Assembly: GCA_041685505.1 (NCBI GenBank) | Contig: JAWLFQ010000012.1 | Coordinates: 1-46,492 of the forward strand | DNA length: 46,492 bases | Direction: 5' to 3' | Origin: T1Sed10-7 sp041685505 | GTDB lineage: Bacteria > Actinomycetota > Nitriliruptoria > Nitriliruptorales > Nitriliruptoraceae | Part shown: piece after piece, positions 1 to 8,708 of the stretch | How the letters are laid out: the number at the start of each line of letters is the position of its first letter | Position numbering within the stretch: the first letter of the stretch is position 1 | Made by a program: the position numbers and the translations under genes | Notes under the pieces: generated by a model | Seen by the model: the letters and a program-made list of their open reading frames with translations, nothing else | Told to the model about the DNA's origin: nothing | Databases searched by the model: none

Positions 1-1
1 G

Positions 2-904
2 CTGCTGGCGGAGCTGGTCGACGGCGCCCGCTCGTCCTACACCATCGACAAGCGCTACGTCCGACCCGACGGCTCCACCGTCTGGACCCAGACCGTGGTC
101 GCGCTGGTCCGTGACGAGCACGGCCGGCCCCGCTACTTCGTCGCGCAGTGCCTCGACACCTCCGACCAGCACCGGGTCACCGCACAGCTGCGGGAGGCCG
201 CGGACCGGCTCCGCGAGAGCGACGAGGTGCGCATCGCCTTCCTGCGTGCGACCTCCCACGAGCTGCGTACCCCGCTGACGGTGGTCGCGGGGCTCACCGA
301 CACCCTGCGACGTCACCATCGTGAGCTGCCACCGGAGCAGCTGGATGGGCTCCTCGAGCGCCTCAGCAGCAACACCGACCGGCTCACCCAGCTGATCGAG
401 GACCTGCTCGACGTCGACCGCCTCAGCAGCGGCCTGGTGCGCGCGGACCGCCACCCGGTCGCCCTCCACGAGGTGGTGGAGGACATCATCGCCGGGATCG
501 ACGCCCCCGGACGGGCGCTGTCGATCGATCTGTCACCGGTGACCGTGGCCGGCGACCGGGCCAAGCTCGAACGCATCGTCAGCAACCTCCTCGCCAACGC
601 CGCACGTCACACGCCGCTGGACGGCGAGGTCCGCGTCGCGCTGCGTGCCACCGACGAGACGGCCGTGCTGCGCGTGGAGGACGATGGTGAGGGCATCCCG
701 CCCGGCTACGAGGAACGCATCTTCGAGCCCTTCGTCCAGGGGCCGAACCGGCGCCAGGCCGCCCGTCCCGGCACCGGGCTCGGTCTGACCCTGTGCCGGC
801 AGTTCACCGAGCTGCACGGCGGCACCATCACCGCCGCCAACCGTGCCGAGGGTGGCGCCCGGTTCGAGGTGGTGCTGCCGATCCGGGCCCCCGTCACCGG
901 GTGA
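2..904 (+). CDS. PAS-domain sensor histidine kinase (5' end missing)
   Basis: Membrane-associated or soluble two-component sensor kinase that would autophosphorylate on histidine and pass the phosphate to a response regulator. The reading frame is open from the first bases of the window, so the N terminus lies outside. The first ~60 visible residues read as the C-terminal half of a PAS/PAC fold (the run RYVRPDGSTVW is typical). The HisKA H-box ATSHELRTP follows, with the phosphoacceptor His near visible residue 86. The HATPase domain then shows the N-box VSNLLANAARH, the G1 box DDGEG and the G2 box GTGLGL. The 3' end overlaps the convergent Mut7-C gene by 11 bp. No response regulator is visible in the window and the signal sensed is unknown. 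Confidence 0.9.
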   Translation: MLAELVDGARSSYTIDKRYVRPDGSTVWTQTVVALVRDEHGRPRYFVAQCLDTSDQHRVTAQLREAADRLRESDEVRIAFLRATSHELRTPLTVVAGLTDTLRRHHRELPPEQLDGLLERLSSNTDRLTQLIEDLLDVDRLSSGLVRADRHPVALHEVVEDIIAGIDAPGRALSIDLSPVTVAGDRAKLERIVSNLLANAARHTPLDGEVRVALRATDETAVLRVEDDGEGIPPGYEERIFEPFVQGPNRRQAARPGTGLGLTLCRQFTELHGGTITAANRAEGGARFEVVLPIRAPVTG

Positions 905-1628
905 GCGGTGCACCGCCGGCCGCGAGGATCCGCCGAAGCGCGTCGAGGTGGGCGCCGGGCCAGTAGACCTGGCCGCAGCCCGTGCACCGCGCGTAGCGGT
1001 CGAAAGCACGGCGGGTGCGGGGCGGCACCTGGCTGCGCACCTCGCTGGCCGGCACGCGGAGCAACACCTCGTTGCAGCGCGCACACCGGCTCAGGGGTCG
1101 TGCACGGTCGCCCAGCCCGTACCGCTGGCTGACCTCGACGAGCTGACGGTCCGGGTCATCGGAGCGCGGACAGTAGCCGTGGACGATCACGCGACGCATC
1201 AGCAGCTGCCGGTCGCGGGTCAGCAGGATGCGCCCCTCGGTGACGGCGACCTCGGCGAGCAGGCGGTCGTCCGCTGCCGTGCGGTACCAGCAGTCGAAGC
1301 CCAGCAGGCGCAGGCGACGGGCCAGGGCACCGAGGTGGACATCGAGCACGAAGCGTCGCGTCTGCGGTGGTGCGGGCAGCAGCCATCGGTCGCTGCGCGC
1401 TGCCGCGGGATCCTCGGGTGGCAGGACCACCACCCGCTCACCACCGCTGACCCGATCGCCGAGGTCGGCGGCTGTCGCATCGACGGTGACCGCCGCGACC
1501 TCGGTGTGGGGGACCCCGATCGACTCGATGAGGTCCTTGACGCTGCGCGGGCTCCCACCCGGTACGCGGTGGTTGCGACCGCGCGCCAGGCCGATGAGCG
1601 ATCCGTGCACCTCCACCGTGATATCCAC
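894..1628 (-). CDS. Ubiquitin-like/Mut7-C RNase domain protein
   Basis: A 244-residue protein with two recognisable parts. The first ~85 residues look like the beta-grasp ubiquitin/MoaD-like domain that precedes Mut7-C in many bacteria. Residues ~90-240 match the Mut7-C RNase (PIN-like) domain: the segment FVLDVHLGALARRLRLLGFD carries the first acidic residue, ILLTRDRQLL a second conserved block, and a zinc-ribbon of two CxxC pairs (CARC and CTGC) lies near the C terminus. The family is thought to act on RNA, but the substrate is unknown. The start is a GTG at the ORF limit. The gene is monocistronic and convergent with the histidine kinase. Confidence 0.8.
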   Translation of the reverse strand: MDITVEVHGSLIGLARGRNHRVPGGSPRSVKDLIESIGVPHTEVAAVTVDATAADLGDRVSGGERVVVLPPEDPAAARSDRWLLPAPPQTRRFVLDVHLGALARRLRLLGFDCWYRTAADDRLLAEVAVTEGRILLTRDRQLLMRRVIVHGYCPRSDDPDRQLVEVSQRYGLGDRARPLSRCARCNEVLLRVPASEVRSQVPPRTRRAFDRYARCTGCGQVYWPGAHLDALRRILAAGGAPLTR

Positions 1629-1692
1629 CCGGGGAAGGGTAGTTCGGCCATCACGACGGTCTCGCGGACCGCCGCCACCGACCCGGGTGACG

Positions 1693-1698
1693 TACCCT
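1693..1698 (+). promoter_or_regulatory. -10 element for a probable leaderless transcript
   Basis: TACCCT fits the actinobacterial TANNNT -10 pattern and ends 7 nt before the ATG at 1706. Transcription would then start at or next to the start codon, giving a leaderless mRNA. No convincing -35 is seen. Confidence 0.4.
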
Positions 1699-1705
1699 CG
1701 CCAGG

Positions 1706-2545
1706 ATGCAGCCGCGTGGGACGGAGCGTCACATGGGAGCCGGAGCCGAGGACGGAGCCGATCAGCTCGGTCCCTTCGAGGTTGCTGACGGGCAGTGGAG
1801 TCGCCGGGTGGAGCTGCGCGACGGTACGCCGGTGCTGCTGCGCCAGATCCGTCCCGAGGACCGCGTGCGGCTGGCCGAGGGGCTCGATCGGCTGTCGGCG
1901 CCCTCGCGGTACCTGCGGTTCCACACCGATCTCGAGGAGCTGACCGACCGGCAGCTCGACTACCTCACCCGGGTCGATCACGTCGATCACGAGGCGATCG
2001 TCGCGCTGGATCTGGACAACACCGAGGTGCCCGGCATCGGCGTCGCGCGCTACATCCGCGACCCGCACCAACGCCACGTGGCCGAAGCCGCGGTGACCGT
2101 CGCCGACGAGTACCACGGCCGGGGGGCGGGGACCCTGCTGCTCGGGGTGCTGGCGACCCACGCACGCCGACACGGCGTCGAGGTGTTCCGCAACTACGTC
2201 CTGTCGACCAACACCGCGATGCTGGAGGTGTTCGACAACCTCGGCGCGGAGCGGGAGCTCGAGACCACGGGACTGTGGCGGGTGGACCTGCCACTGCCGG
2301 AGGACGAGGACGATCTCCCCGACTCCCCCGCCGGGCGGGCGTTCCTGACCGCGGCCAGGGACGGCTTCCGCCTCTCCAGCCTGTTCCCCCCCATCTGGTG
2401 CCACCTGCCCTTCCGGGTGTTCAGCCGCGGCGATGACGGCGACGACATCGAGGACGAACTCGCCAGCCTGCGCGACGAGCTCGGTCCGTGGCTGGCCGAG
2501 CGGGAGCGACGCGACCCCCACTGGCCAGCCGGCGACGAGGCCTGA
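1706..2545 (+). CDS. GNAT family N-acetyltransferase
   Basis: Predicted acetyl-CoA-dependent acyltransferase of the GNAT fold, 279 residues from this start. The domain core spans about residues 30-200. The acetyl-CoA pyrophosphate loop is seen as YHGRGAGTLLL near residue 140, preceded by the beta-4 strand EAAVTVADEY. The early part (PVLLRQIRPEDRVRLAEGLDRLS) resembles the GNAT modules attached to acyl-CoA synthetases and protein-lysine acetyltransferases of the Pat type, so protein acetylation is one possibility. Two starts are plausible: ATG 1706, 7 nt after a TACCCT -10 (leaderless), or ATG 1733 with GGAG 6 nt upstream. The C-terminal ~70 residues are not part of the GNAT core and I cannot assign them. 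Confidence 0.8.
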   Translation: MQPRGTERHMGAGAEDGADQLGPFEVADGQWSRRVELRDGTPVLLRQIRPEDRVRLAEGLDRLSAPSRYLRFHTDLEELTDRQLDYLTRVDHVDHEAIVALDLDNTEVPGIGVARYIRDPHQRHVAEAAVTVADEYHGRGAGTLLLGVLATHARRHGVEVFRNYVLSTNTAMLEVFDNLGAERELETTGLWRVDLPLPEDEDDLPDSPAGRAFLTAARDGFRLSSLFPPIWCHLPFRVFSRGDDGDDIEDELASLRDELGPWLAERERRDPHWPAGDEA

Positions 2546-2587
2546 CCCGACACCGCTCGCCGGGTGGACGGCGCGGCCGCGTGCCCG

Positions 2588-4510
2588 TCAGTGGCAGGCA
2601 CGCCCTGCGGACGCCGGAAGATCGAGCGCCGGGTTGTGGTCGAAGAAGCCGCTCGGCTTGAGCGTGAACCCGATGCTGGCCACCGGCATCACCGGCCAGT
2701 CCTCCAGGGAGGGCAGGTGGTTGTGGCCCATCACGTACCACACGACCACGTCCTCACCGTCGATCGAGCGGTCGGCCTCGGTCCACCGCGGCAGGCCGTC
2801 ACCGCCCGGGTGCTGGTTGGGATAGTCCCCCGCGGGGTGGCGCTCATCGGCGCGGTAGGGCGTGACCCACAGGTGGTGCCACATGTAGCCGGCCCGCTGG
2901 CGGATCGAGGATGCCTCGGTCGCGAAGGGCAGCACGTTCTCACCATGCACCAGCTTGTAGCTGGTGGGGGCACCCAGCTTGTTGGTGCGCTGGGTCGAGG
3001 CGATCGCCCAGTAGCGACCCGAGAACGGGTCGATGTGGCGCTTGGCCTGCTGCTCGGTCGCGAGGACCGTGCGCGTGGCCTTGAACGCGTTGCCCCAGGG
3101 GTTGTCCGCAGCCGGGGCCGGGACCGTGTCGACCTCGACGACCTGTTGTGCGGTGCCGTCGACCTGCATGTCGAGCCGTACGCAGAAGAAGTGCTGATGG
3201 TTGGCGGCGTACAGGTGCTCGGTGAGCTGGGTGCCGTACTCGGTGCTGCCGCCCTCGGGCAGGCCCGCCGTCGACAGGATCCCGGTCAGCTTGATCTCGT
3301 GCTCGATCCGACCGTCCTGGTAGAGGTACCAGTAGAGGCCGTACTCGTAGTTCCCGACGGTGCAGATGAACGACACGACCAGGCGGCGGAGGCGACGGAC
3401 CTCGACCTCCTCGGTGCGGAAGTCCGTGTGCTTCCACGCGACCCCGAAGTCCTCCTCGTGGATGCAGATCGCCTGCGGGATCCGGAAGATGTCGCCGCTG
3501 GCGCTGCACACGTGGGCGTCGAGGTAGTGGATCTCACCGAGGCAGTCGCACCCGAGCGCGAGGGGGTTGGCGAGCATCCCGAGCCCGTACTCACCGACGT
3601 CGAAGGCGTTCTTGCGCGCCTGGGTGCTGGAGGGGTCGCCGTAGGGCACCGTCATCTCCGCGAGCGACGCGCGGTAGAGCACGGGCCGGACATCCTCACC
3701 GTCGGTGTAGGTGACGGTGTGCAGCACGAGCCCCTCGCGATGGGTCCAGCCGAGACGCAGGTCCCACTTCTGCCAGGAGAGGTGATCACCGTCGATCGCG
3801 AAGCTCGGACCCTCGGGCTGGGTGATCTCGAGCGGCTTGACGTCGGTACGGACCGGTCCGGTGAACCGACCGGACCACTCCGCGCTCGCGTCCGCGCGCG
3901 GGACGGGCAGCACCGCCTCGTCGTCGATGCGGATGACCTCCATGGTCAGCAGGTCGACGATGATCATCAGCCCGTCGATGGGCCGGGCGTACTGGTTGTC
4001 ACCCTCCCGCTCGTGCACCCACACCAGCCCCCGGATGATGCGTCGCTCGGACTCGACCGGGTCGCCGTAGTTGCCGGCCGACCACGGATCGATCGTGACC
4101 AGGTCGAGGTCGGTGATGCCCCGTCTGGCCAGGGCTTCCTGGACCCGGGGGTCCTGCTGGATCGCGGCCTCTGACTCGAAGAACTCGTCGAGGATGACGG
4201 CGGGTTGGACGCCCTCGATCGGCTCCCAGGAGGCGATGCGTCCGCCGGTCAGCGACACCGTGACCTCGATGGTGCTGCCGTCCCGGCGGTCCAGCAGGAC
4301 CACGTCGGCCGCACGCTCCACCTCGTCACCCGGGCGATACGCGAGCACCTCGTCCTTGGGTGGCTCGTGGAGGTCGACGCAGGCGAAGCGCATCGCGGTG
4401 TCGTAGCGGTCATCTGCGGTGATGGTCGTGACCGCCGCGGCGGTCTCCACCTCCGTGAGGCGGTCCAAGGGGTGGGTGGCGGTGGTCGGCACAGTGGCGA
4501 GGTCGGTCAT
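2588..4510 (-). CDS. Copper-containing primary amine oxidase
   Basis: Oxidises primary amines to aldehydes, releasing ammonia and hydrogen peroxide, with copper and the self-made cofactor topaquinone. The 640-residue length is normal for the bacterial family. The cofactor tyrosine is Y388 in TVGNYEY. The catalytic base is D304 in NAFDVGEYG. The copper ligands are H438 and H440 (NHQH) and H598 (GHNHLP). These spacings match the Arthrobacter globiformis enzyme. Start ATG 4510 is chosen over a longer upstream frame because GGGAG sits 6 nt before it. No signal peptide is visible, so it is probably cytoplasmic. No dedicated amine permease or aldehyde dehydrogenase flanks it, so the substrate (phenethylamine, tyramine, histamine and so on) cannot be told from context. 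Confidence 0.95.
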   Translation of the reverse strand: MTDLATVPTTATHPLDRLTEVETAAAVTTITADDRYDTAMRFACVDLHEPPKDEVLAYRPGDEVERAADVVLLDRRDGSTIEVTVSLTGGRIASWEPIEGVQPAVILDEFFESEAAIQQDPRVQEALARRGITDLDLVTIDPWSAGNYGDPVESERRIIRGLVWVHEREGDNQYARPIDGLMIIVDLLTMEVIRIDDEAVLPVPRADASAEWSGRFTGPVRTDVKPLEITQPEGPSFAIDGDHLSWQKWDLRLGWTHREGLVLHTVTYTDGEDVRPVLYRASLAEMTVPYGDPSSTQARKNAFDVGEYGLGMLANPLALGCDCLGEIHYLDAHVCSASGDIFRIPQAICIHEEDFGVAWKHTDFRTEEVEVRRLRRLVVSFICTVGNYEYGLYWYLYQDGRIEHEIKLTGILSTAGLPEGGSTEYGTQLTEHLYAANHQHFFCVRLDMQVDGTAQQVVEVDTVPAPAADNPWGNAFKATRTVLATEQQAKRHIDPFSGRYWAIASTQRTNKLGAPTSYKLVHGENVLPFATEASSIRQRAGYMWHHLWVTPYRADERHPAGDYPNQHPGGDGLPRWTEADRSIDGEDVVVWYVMGHNHLPSLEDWPVMPVASIGFTLKPSGFFDHNPALDLPASAGRACH

Positions 4511-4695
4511 GGTGGGCTCCCGGTGCTGGCGGCAGGGGGGATGGCGCAGTTGCGCGGCACCATCGGACACCGGCCATCGCACGAACAGCGAACGAGGCTG
4601 TTACCGCGGTGTAACGAGCCGCCTGCTCCTGCCGCACGCACCACCGCGTGACCCGGGACCGCGGCGAGCCGAACGCACCGAGGGCCGGGCCAGGG

Positions 4696-5433
4696 TCAGC
4701 GTCCGTCGTCGTACAGCGGGCGCTGCAGCGCACGGTCGTGCAGCGCCCGGGGGCCCGCGTCATCCTCGACGGGTCCGGCGTCGACCGCCCGTGCCGGATC
4801 GAGCAGCCGCCGTAGGCCCGTGCGCAGCAACGCCGCATCCGCGGCCTCGATCCCCGACAACGCGAGGATCGCGACGCCTTGGTCGAGCGCGCCCAGGAGC
4901 ACGGCGACCTGCCCAGCGTCGAGGGGCTCATCGGCGGCCGGGCTACCGGCCGCGATATCGCGGTAGACGTCGAGCAGCGTCTCGACACGCCGCGTCAGCG
5001 CCGGTGCAAGGACCTCGTCACGGGCCGCTGTCGCGATGAACTCGAGCGTCGCGAGCCCCATGCCCCGCAGGAGCTCGGCGAGGTCGTCGGGTCCCTGGGA
5101 GGTGCGCTGCGTCCGGGGTGCCAGCGCTTCGAAGGGATCGAAACCACGGCCCCGCACCGCCGCGAGGTTGCGGTCCATCACGGCGAGGAACAGCTCCGCC
5201 TTGCCGTCGAAGTTGGAGTAGACCGCGCCCTTGGAGAAGCCGGCCTGGCTCGCGATCGCCTCGAGGCTGGCGCCGTGGAAGCCATCGCTGGCGAAGACGC
5301 GCAGCGCCGACTCGACCAGGGCCGCTCGCGTCTCGCGCTGCTGCTCCGCCCGGGTGCGTGGACGACCCCTGTCGTCGGTCGTGGCCTGCCCGCTGTCGTC
5401 GTCAGCTGGCGGCGGGATCGTCGAGGCATCCAT
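4696..5433 (-). CDS. TetR family transcriptional regulator
   Basis: Ligand-responsive repressor of 245 residues. The N-terminal HTH is clear: RAALVESALRVFASDGFHG, then the recognition region ASLEAIASQAGFSKGAVYSNF, which is near-consensus for TetR. The C-terminal ~140 residues form the usual poorly conserved ligand and dimer domain. The first ~35 residues are a disordered acidic extension. Start ATG 5433 is preferred; the frame runs further upstream but would then cover the operator. The gene is divergent from an ABC exporter, with a 31-bp palindrome between them, so it very probably represses both itself and the transporter. The inducer is unknown, likely a substrate of the exporter. Confidence 0.9.
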   Translation of the reverse strand: MDASTIPPPADDDSGQATTDDRGRPRTRAEQQRETRAALVESALRVFASDGFHGASLEAIASQAGFSKGAVYSNFDGKAELFLAVMDRNLAAVRGRGFDPFEALAPRTQRTSQGPDDLAELLRGMGLATLEFIATAARDEVLAPALTRRVETLLDVYRDIAAGSPAADEPLDAGQVAVLLGALDQGVAILALSGIEAADAALLRTGLRRLLDPARAVDAGPVEDDAGPRALHDRALQRPLYDDGR

Positions 5434-5460
5434 GGGCACAGCGTAGCTTGACGTACCTTC

Positions 5461-5491
5461 GGTATCCAGATACTTTGAGTATCTCAATACC
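5461..5491. promoter_or_regulatory. TetR operator: 31-bp imperfect palindrome
   Basis: Arms of 14 nt (left begins GGTAT and ends AGATACT; right begins AGTATCT and ends AATACC) flank a central TTG, with 12 of 14 positions paired. The inner AGATACT-ttg-AGTATCT is perfect. Two further partial copies flank it (GTACCTTCGGTAT on the left, GGTATCTC at 5495-5502 on the right). Its position between the divergent tetR and ABC genes and its AT-rich make-up in very GC-rich DNA support an operator. Confidence 0.8.
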
Positions 5492-5520
5492 AACGGTATC
5501 TCACGAGGAGGTCGCGGCCG

Positions 5521-6522
5521 ATGACCGCGGTGCTCGACATCCAGGGCCTGACCCGACGCTTCGGTGCGGTGACCGCGAACGACGAGGTGTCCTTGACGGT
5601 GCGACCCGGCGAGGTGGTGGGGCTGCTCGGCCACAACGGCGCCGGCAAGACCACGCTGGTCTCGCAGGTCGTCGGTCTGCTACGGCCGGACGCCGGCACG
5701 ATCGCCGTGGCAGGCGTCGATGCCGTCGCCGACCCGGCGGCTGCCCGCCGTGGGGTCGCCCTCCAGGCCCAGGCCCAGGCCCCGATCGACGGGCTGACCC
5801 CGCGGTCCGCCATCACCATCGCCGGCCGCCTGCGAGGGCTGTCGCGACGTGCCGCCGAGGCGGCCGCCGAGCGCCTGGCCGAGGAGCTCGACATCGGCGA
5901 GTGGTTCGACCGGCGCGCCACCCCCGGCGGTGGCGGCCTGTCGGGCGGGGTGCGGCGGTTGACCTCCTTCGCGATGGCCGCGGTCGCCCCGGCACCGCTG
6001 GTCGTGCTGGACGAGCCCACGAACGATGTCGACGCCGCACGTCGCCGCCGCCTGTGGGACACCGTCCGCCGGCTCGGCGACCAGGGCTGCGGGGTCTTGC
6101 TGGTCACCCACAACGTCGCCGAGGCCGAGCGCGTCGTCGACGAGCTGGTGATCCTGGACCGTGGCCGCGTCGTCGCCGCCGGAACCCCGGCACAGCTGCG
6201 GGGGACCACCGACCGAGACCTGCGGCTCGAGCTGTCCCTGCGCCCCGACGGCCCCGATCCCTCGGCCGACGGCTCCTCCGGGAACCTCACCGTCACCCGG
6301 CGGGTCCGCAACGGCCGGCGGGTGCTGCTGACGATCACCGCCGACGAGGCGACCGGCGCCGTCGCCTGGGCCGATGCCCTACGGCGCGAGGACCGTATCG
6401 ACGGCTACGCGCTCGCCCCCGTCACGCTCGAGGACAGCTACCTCGCCGCCACCGCTCCGCCGCCCGCCACAGACGAGCCTGCTGCGACCGCCCGCACGAC
6501 CCCGGAGCTGATCGATGGCTGA
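5521..6522 (+). CDS. ABC transporter ATP-binding protein
   Basis: ATPase of a two-gene ABC-2 type exporter, 333 residues. Walker A is GHNGAGKTT near residue 37, the Q-loop follows at VALQAQAQA, the signature motif is GGLSGG, Walker B is LVVLDEPTNDVD and the switch histidine lies in LLVTHN. The ~100 residues after the nucleotide-binding domain resemble the C-terminal extension of drug-export ATPases. A strong AGGAGG lies about 10 nt upstream of the ATG. The 3' end overlaps the permease gene by 8 bp, implying translational coupling. Regulation by the divergent TetR protein is likely. The substrate is unknown; lipophilic drugs are common for this class. Confidence 0.93.
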   Translation: MTAVLDIQGLTRRFGAVTANDEVSLTVRPGEVVGLLGHNGAGKTTLVSQVVGLLRPDAGTIAVAGVDAVADPAAARRGVALQAQAQAPIDGLTPRSAITIAGRLRGLSRRAAEAAAERLAEELDIGEWFDRRATPGGGGLSGGVRRLTSFAMAAVAPAPLVVLDEPTNDVDAARRRRLWDTVRRLGDQGCGVLLVTHNVAEAERVVDELVILDRGRVVAAGTPAQLRGTTDRDLRLELSLRPDGPDPSADGSSGNLTVTRRVRNGRRVLLTITADEATGAVAWADALRREDRIDGYALAPVTLEDSYLAATAPPPATDEPAATARTTPELIDG

Positions 6523-7321
6523 CACCGCCCACCTCACCGCGCCGGAGAAGGACACGATCTCCGCCGCCCCCACCCCCGTGCGCATCGGTACCTGGACGAG
6601 CTACCGCTGCCTGCTGCGCTGGACCCTGGCGCAGATCGGCGCGATGCTGCCGCTGATCGTGGTCGTCCAGGCCCTGCTCGCAGCCGGCATCATCGTCGGC
6701 TTCGGCTACCTGATCCCCGACATCGACCGGACGACGGCCGCGTTCCTGTCCAGCGGTGCACCGACGGTGCTGCTGATGGTCATGGGGCTCGTGATCGTCC
6801 CCCAGGGGGTGGCCCAGGCTCGCACCAACGGGACCTTCGCCTACCTGCGCGCGCTGCCGGTGCCCCGGCCGCTGCTGTTGCTCGCGGAGCTGACCGTGTG
6901 GTTGCTGATCGCGCTCCCGAGCATCGCCGCGGCCGTGGTGGTGTCGCAGCTGCGCTACGGCCTCTCCTACAGCTTCGACTGGCCGGTGCTGATCAGCGCT
7001 GCGCTCCTGATCGCGGTGGTGGCGACCTCGGTCGGCTACGCGATCGCGGTCAGCCTGCCGCCGCTGCTCGCGCAGCTCGTCAGCCAGGTGCTGGTGTTCT
7101 TCGTGCTGCTGTTCTCACCGGTCACCTTCCCGGCGACCCAGCTCCCGGCCTGGTTCCAGCAGCTCCACCACCTGCTGCCGATCCGGCCGGCCGCCGACCT
7201 GCTGCGGTCGGGGCTGCTGTCGACGACCTACGGGGCCGCGGTGACCGACCTCGCGGTGCTGCTGGTGTGGTGCGCGTTCGGGCTGGCGATCAGCATCCGC
7301 GCCCTGGTCCGCCGCGACTGA
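6515..7321 (+). CDS. ABC-2 type permease
   Basis: Membrane partner of the upstream ATPase, 268 residues with about six hydrophobic helices (for example residues ~45-70, 82-100, 130-150, 160-185, 190-205 and 240-262). The ABC-2 pattern is seen in the late segment with FSPVTFPATQLPAWFQQLHH followed by PADLLRSG, which is common in DrrB-like drug-export permeases. The start ATG lies inside the end of the ATPase gene (8-bp overlap), so the two are translated together. It probably forms a homodimeric channel with two ATPase subunits. Confidence 0.9.
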   Translation: MADTAHLTAPEKDTISAAPTPVRIGTWTSYRCLLRWTLAQIGAMLPLIVVVQALLAAGIIVGFGYLIPDIDRTTAAFLSSGAPTVLLMVMGLVIVPQGVAQARTNGTFAYLRALPVPRPLLLLAELTVWLLIALPSIAAAVVVSQLRYGLSYSFDWPVLISAALLIAVVATSVGYAIAVSLPPLLAQLVSQVLVFFVLLFSPVTFPATQLPAWFQQLHHLLPIRPAADLLRSGLLSTTYGAAVTDLAVLLVWCAFGLAISIRALVRRD

Positions 7322-7351
7322 GCTGACGGAACCCGTCCGAAGGGCATCGCC

Positions 7352-7939
7352 ATGCTGCACCACGACGCACTGCGCACCAAGCCGACCCTGCATGGTCAGC
7401 AGGTGATCCTGCGGCCCCTCGGACCCGAGCACGCCGAGGTGTTCTGGCAGGCTCTCGGCGACCCCGACGTGCGACGGCTCACCGGCACGCACACCGAGTT
7501 CCGACGTGACGCGGTCGACGCGTGGCTGGCGACCCGGGCCGACCAACCCGACCGTCTCGACCTCGCCATCCACCGCCGCGACGATGCGCGGTGCATCGGC
7601 GAACTCGCCCTCATCGATCTCGACCCAGCCAACGAGTCAGCTGGCATCCGCATCGCGCTGGCCAGCACGGACCTCGCCGGGAAGGGCTACGGCAGCGACG
7701 CCATGCGCACCCTCCTCGCACACGCCTTCGACAGCGTCGGGATCCACCGCATCCACCTCGACGTCTACGCCTTCAACACCCACGCCATCCGTACCTACGA
7801 GAGGCTCGGCTTCACCCATGAAGGGCGCGCCCGTCAGGTGCTGCTCTGGGAGGGCGTACGTCACGACGCCCTGATGATGTCGATGCTGCGGCCAGAATGG
7901 GAGTCGGCACACCCACGACAGCGCGACCACGCGCACTGA
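7352..7939 (+). CDS. RimJ/RimL-type GNAT acetyltransferase
   Basis: A 195-residue acetyltransferase of the RimJ/RimL branch (Acetyltransf_3 type). Diagnostic pieces are VILRPLGPEHAEVFW near the N terminus, the acetyl-CoA binding stretch LAGKGYGSDAMRTLL and the C-terminal IRTYERLGFTHEGRARQ. This branch acetylates ribosomal protein N termini, drugs or small amines; the substrate here is not predictable. It lies 30 bp after the ABC permease in the same direction and may be co-transcribed with the exporter, which would fit a modify-and-export resistance role, but that is inference. Confidence 0.88.
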   Translation: MLHHDALRTKPTLHGQQVILRPLGPEHAEVFWQALGDPDVRRLTGTHTEFRRDAVDAWLATRADQPDRLDLAIHRRDDARCIGELALIDLDPANESAGIRIALASTDLAGKGYGSDAMRTLLAHAFDSVGIHRIHLDVYAFNTHAIRTYERLGFTHEGRARQVLLWEGVRHDALMMSMLRPEWESAHPRQRDHAH

Positions 7940-8085
7940 GCACCCCCACCCCACTGCGCAGGATCCGCACGCGTTCGTGGTCGCGGTCCGGCACGTGGAC
8001 CGTGGCTCGCAGGTCCGTGGTCTCGGACGCACGGCGCAGCCGGAGCGGTCACGGGGCCAGGCTGTCGATGAGCCAGCGAGCGAGG

Positions 8086-8490
8086 TCACCGCTGCACAGG
8101 CTCGACCACGAGGTCGGACACCCGGGCGAGTGCGTCGAAGTCCCGGTCGCGCGCGAGCACCGGGCTGCCAGTTCGTAGCGCCACGGCGGCGATCAGGCAG
8201 TCGATGCTCGAACGCACGGTGAGCCCCCTCGATCGCGCCGAGCGGTAGAGCTGGGCGGCGACCTCCCAGTCCTGCAGGCCATCGACGGCGAGCATCGGTC
8301 CGCGCAGCAGCAGGGCGCGCAGATCAGCGGCGCGTCGTGGGCTGCGGGCACCGGCGGTGAGTTCGTAGAGGATGGGCTCGGTCCATCCCAGCGGCCTGTC
8401 GTGGAGGATGGCCTCGCGGAGGTAGCTGGTGTGCGGGCTGTCCGTGCCGCGGAGGTAGTCGATCCAGGCAGAGGTGTCGACCAGGACCAT
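8086..8490 (-). CDS. vapC: VapC-type PIN-domain RNase toxin
   Basis: Toxin of a type II toxin-antitoxin pair, a Mg-dependent endoribonuclease of ~134 residues, normal for VapC. The PIN acidic residues are present: D in VLVDTSAWIDYL, E in ILYELTAG, D in RSSIDCLIAAVA and D in VLARDRDFDALA. The ATG at 8490 overlaps the antitoxin stop codon by one base (TGATG); a GTG at 8493 is an alternative. All catalytic residues are intact, so it should be active. The RNA target cannot be predicted. Confidence 0.93.
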   Translation of the reverse strand: MVLVDTSAWIDYLRGTDSPHTSYLREAILHDRPLGWTEPILYELTAGARSPRRAADLRALLLRGPMLAVDGLQDWEVAAQLYRSARSRGLTVRSSIDCLIAAVALRTGSPVLARDRDFDALARVSDLVVEPVQR

Positions 8491-8708
8491 CACGCGCTGT
8501 CCGGAGGTGCGTCCGCACGCATCCGGTCGAGGTCACCCTCCCAACCGGAACCCTCCATGGCGATCGCCTCGTCAACGCTCAGCCGCGCTCCAACGAGCCG
8601 GCGCAACGCGAGATCGACCGTGTCCTTCTTGCTCCGCGTGCCGTACAACCGCATCGCTGCCTCGACCATGTCGTCGTCGAGTTCGATGTTGGTACGCGTT
8701 CTGGACAT
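8490..8708 (-). CDS. vapB: VapB-type antitoxin
   Basis: Antitoxin of 72 residues. The N terminus MSRTRTNIELDDDMVEAAMR is the ribbon-helix-helix start typical of VapB proteins whose family members act as MetJ/Arc-like DNA binders. The C-terminal ~30 residues would wrap the toxin. ATG 8708 has GGAGG 5-6 nt upstream. The longer open frame upstream has no supporting start. It is likely autorepressed together with VapC through the palindrome at 8735-8752. Confidence 0.9.
   Translation of the reverse strand: MSRTRTNIELDDDMVEAAMRLYGTRSKKDTVDLALRRLVGARLSVDEAIAMEGSGWEGDLDRMRADAPPDSA

Noticed and set aside
2564..4174. A 536-codon open frame opposite the amine oxidase gene
   Set aside because: Antisense shadow; the minus-strand protein has all catalytic residues of the amine oxidase family.
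7940..8085. Possible gene fragment between the acetyltransferase and vapC on the minus strand
   Set aside because: A stretch reads plausibly (RATVHVPDRDHERVRILRSG) but has no start, no matching neighbour frame and no recognisable family.
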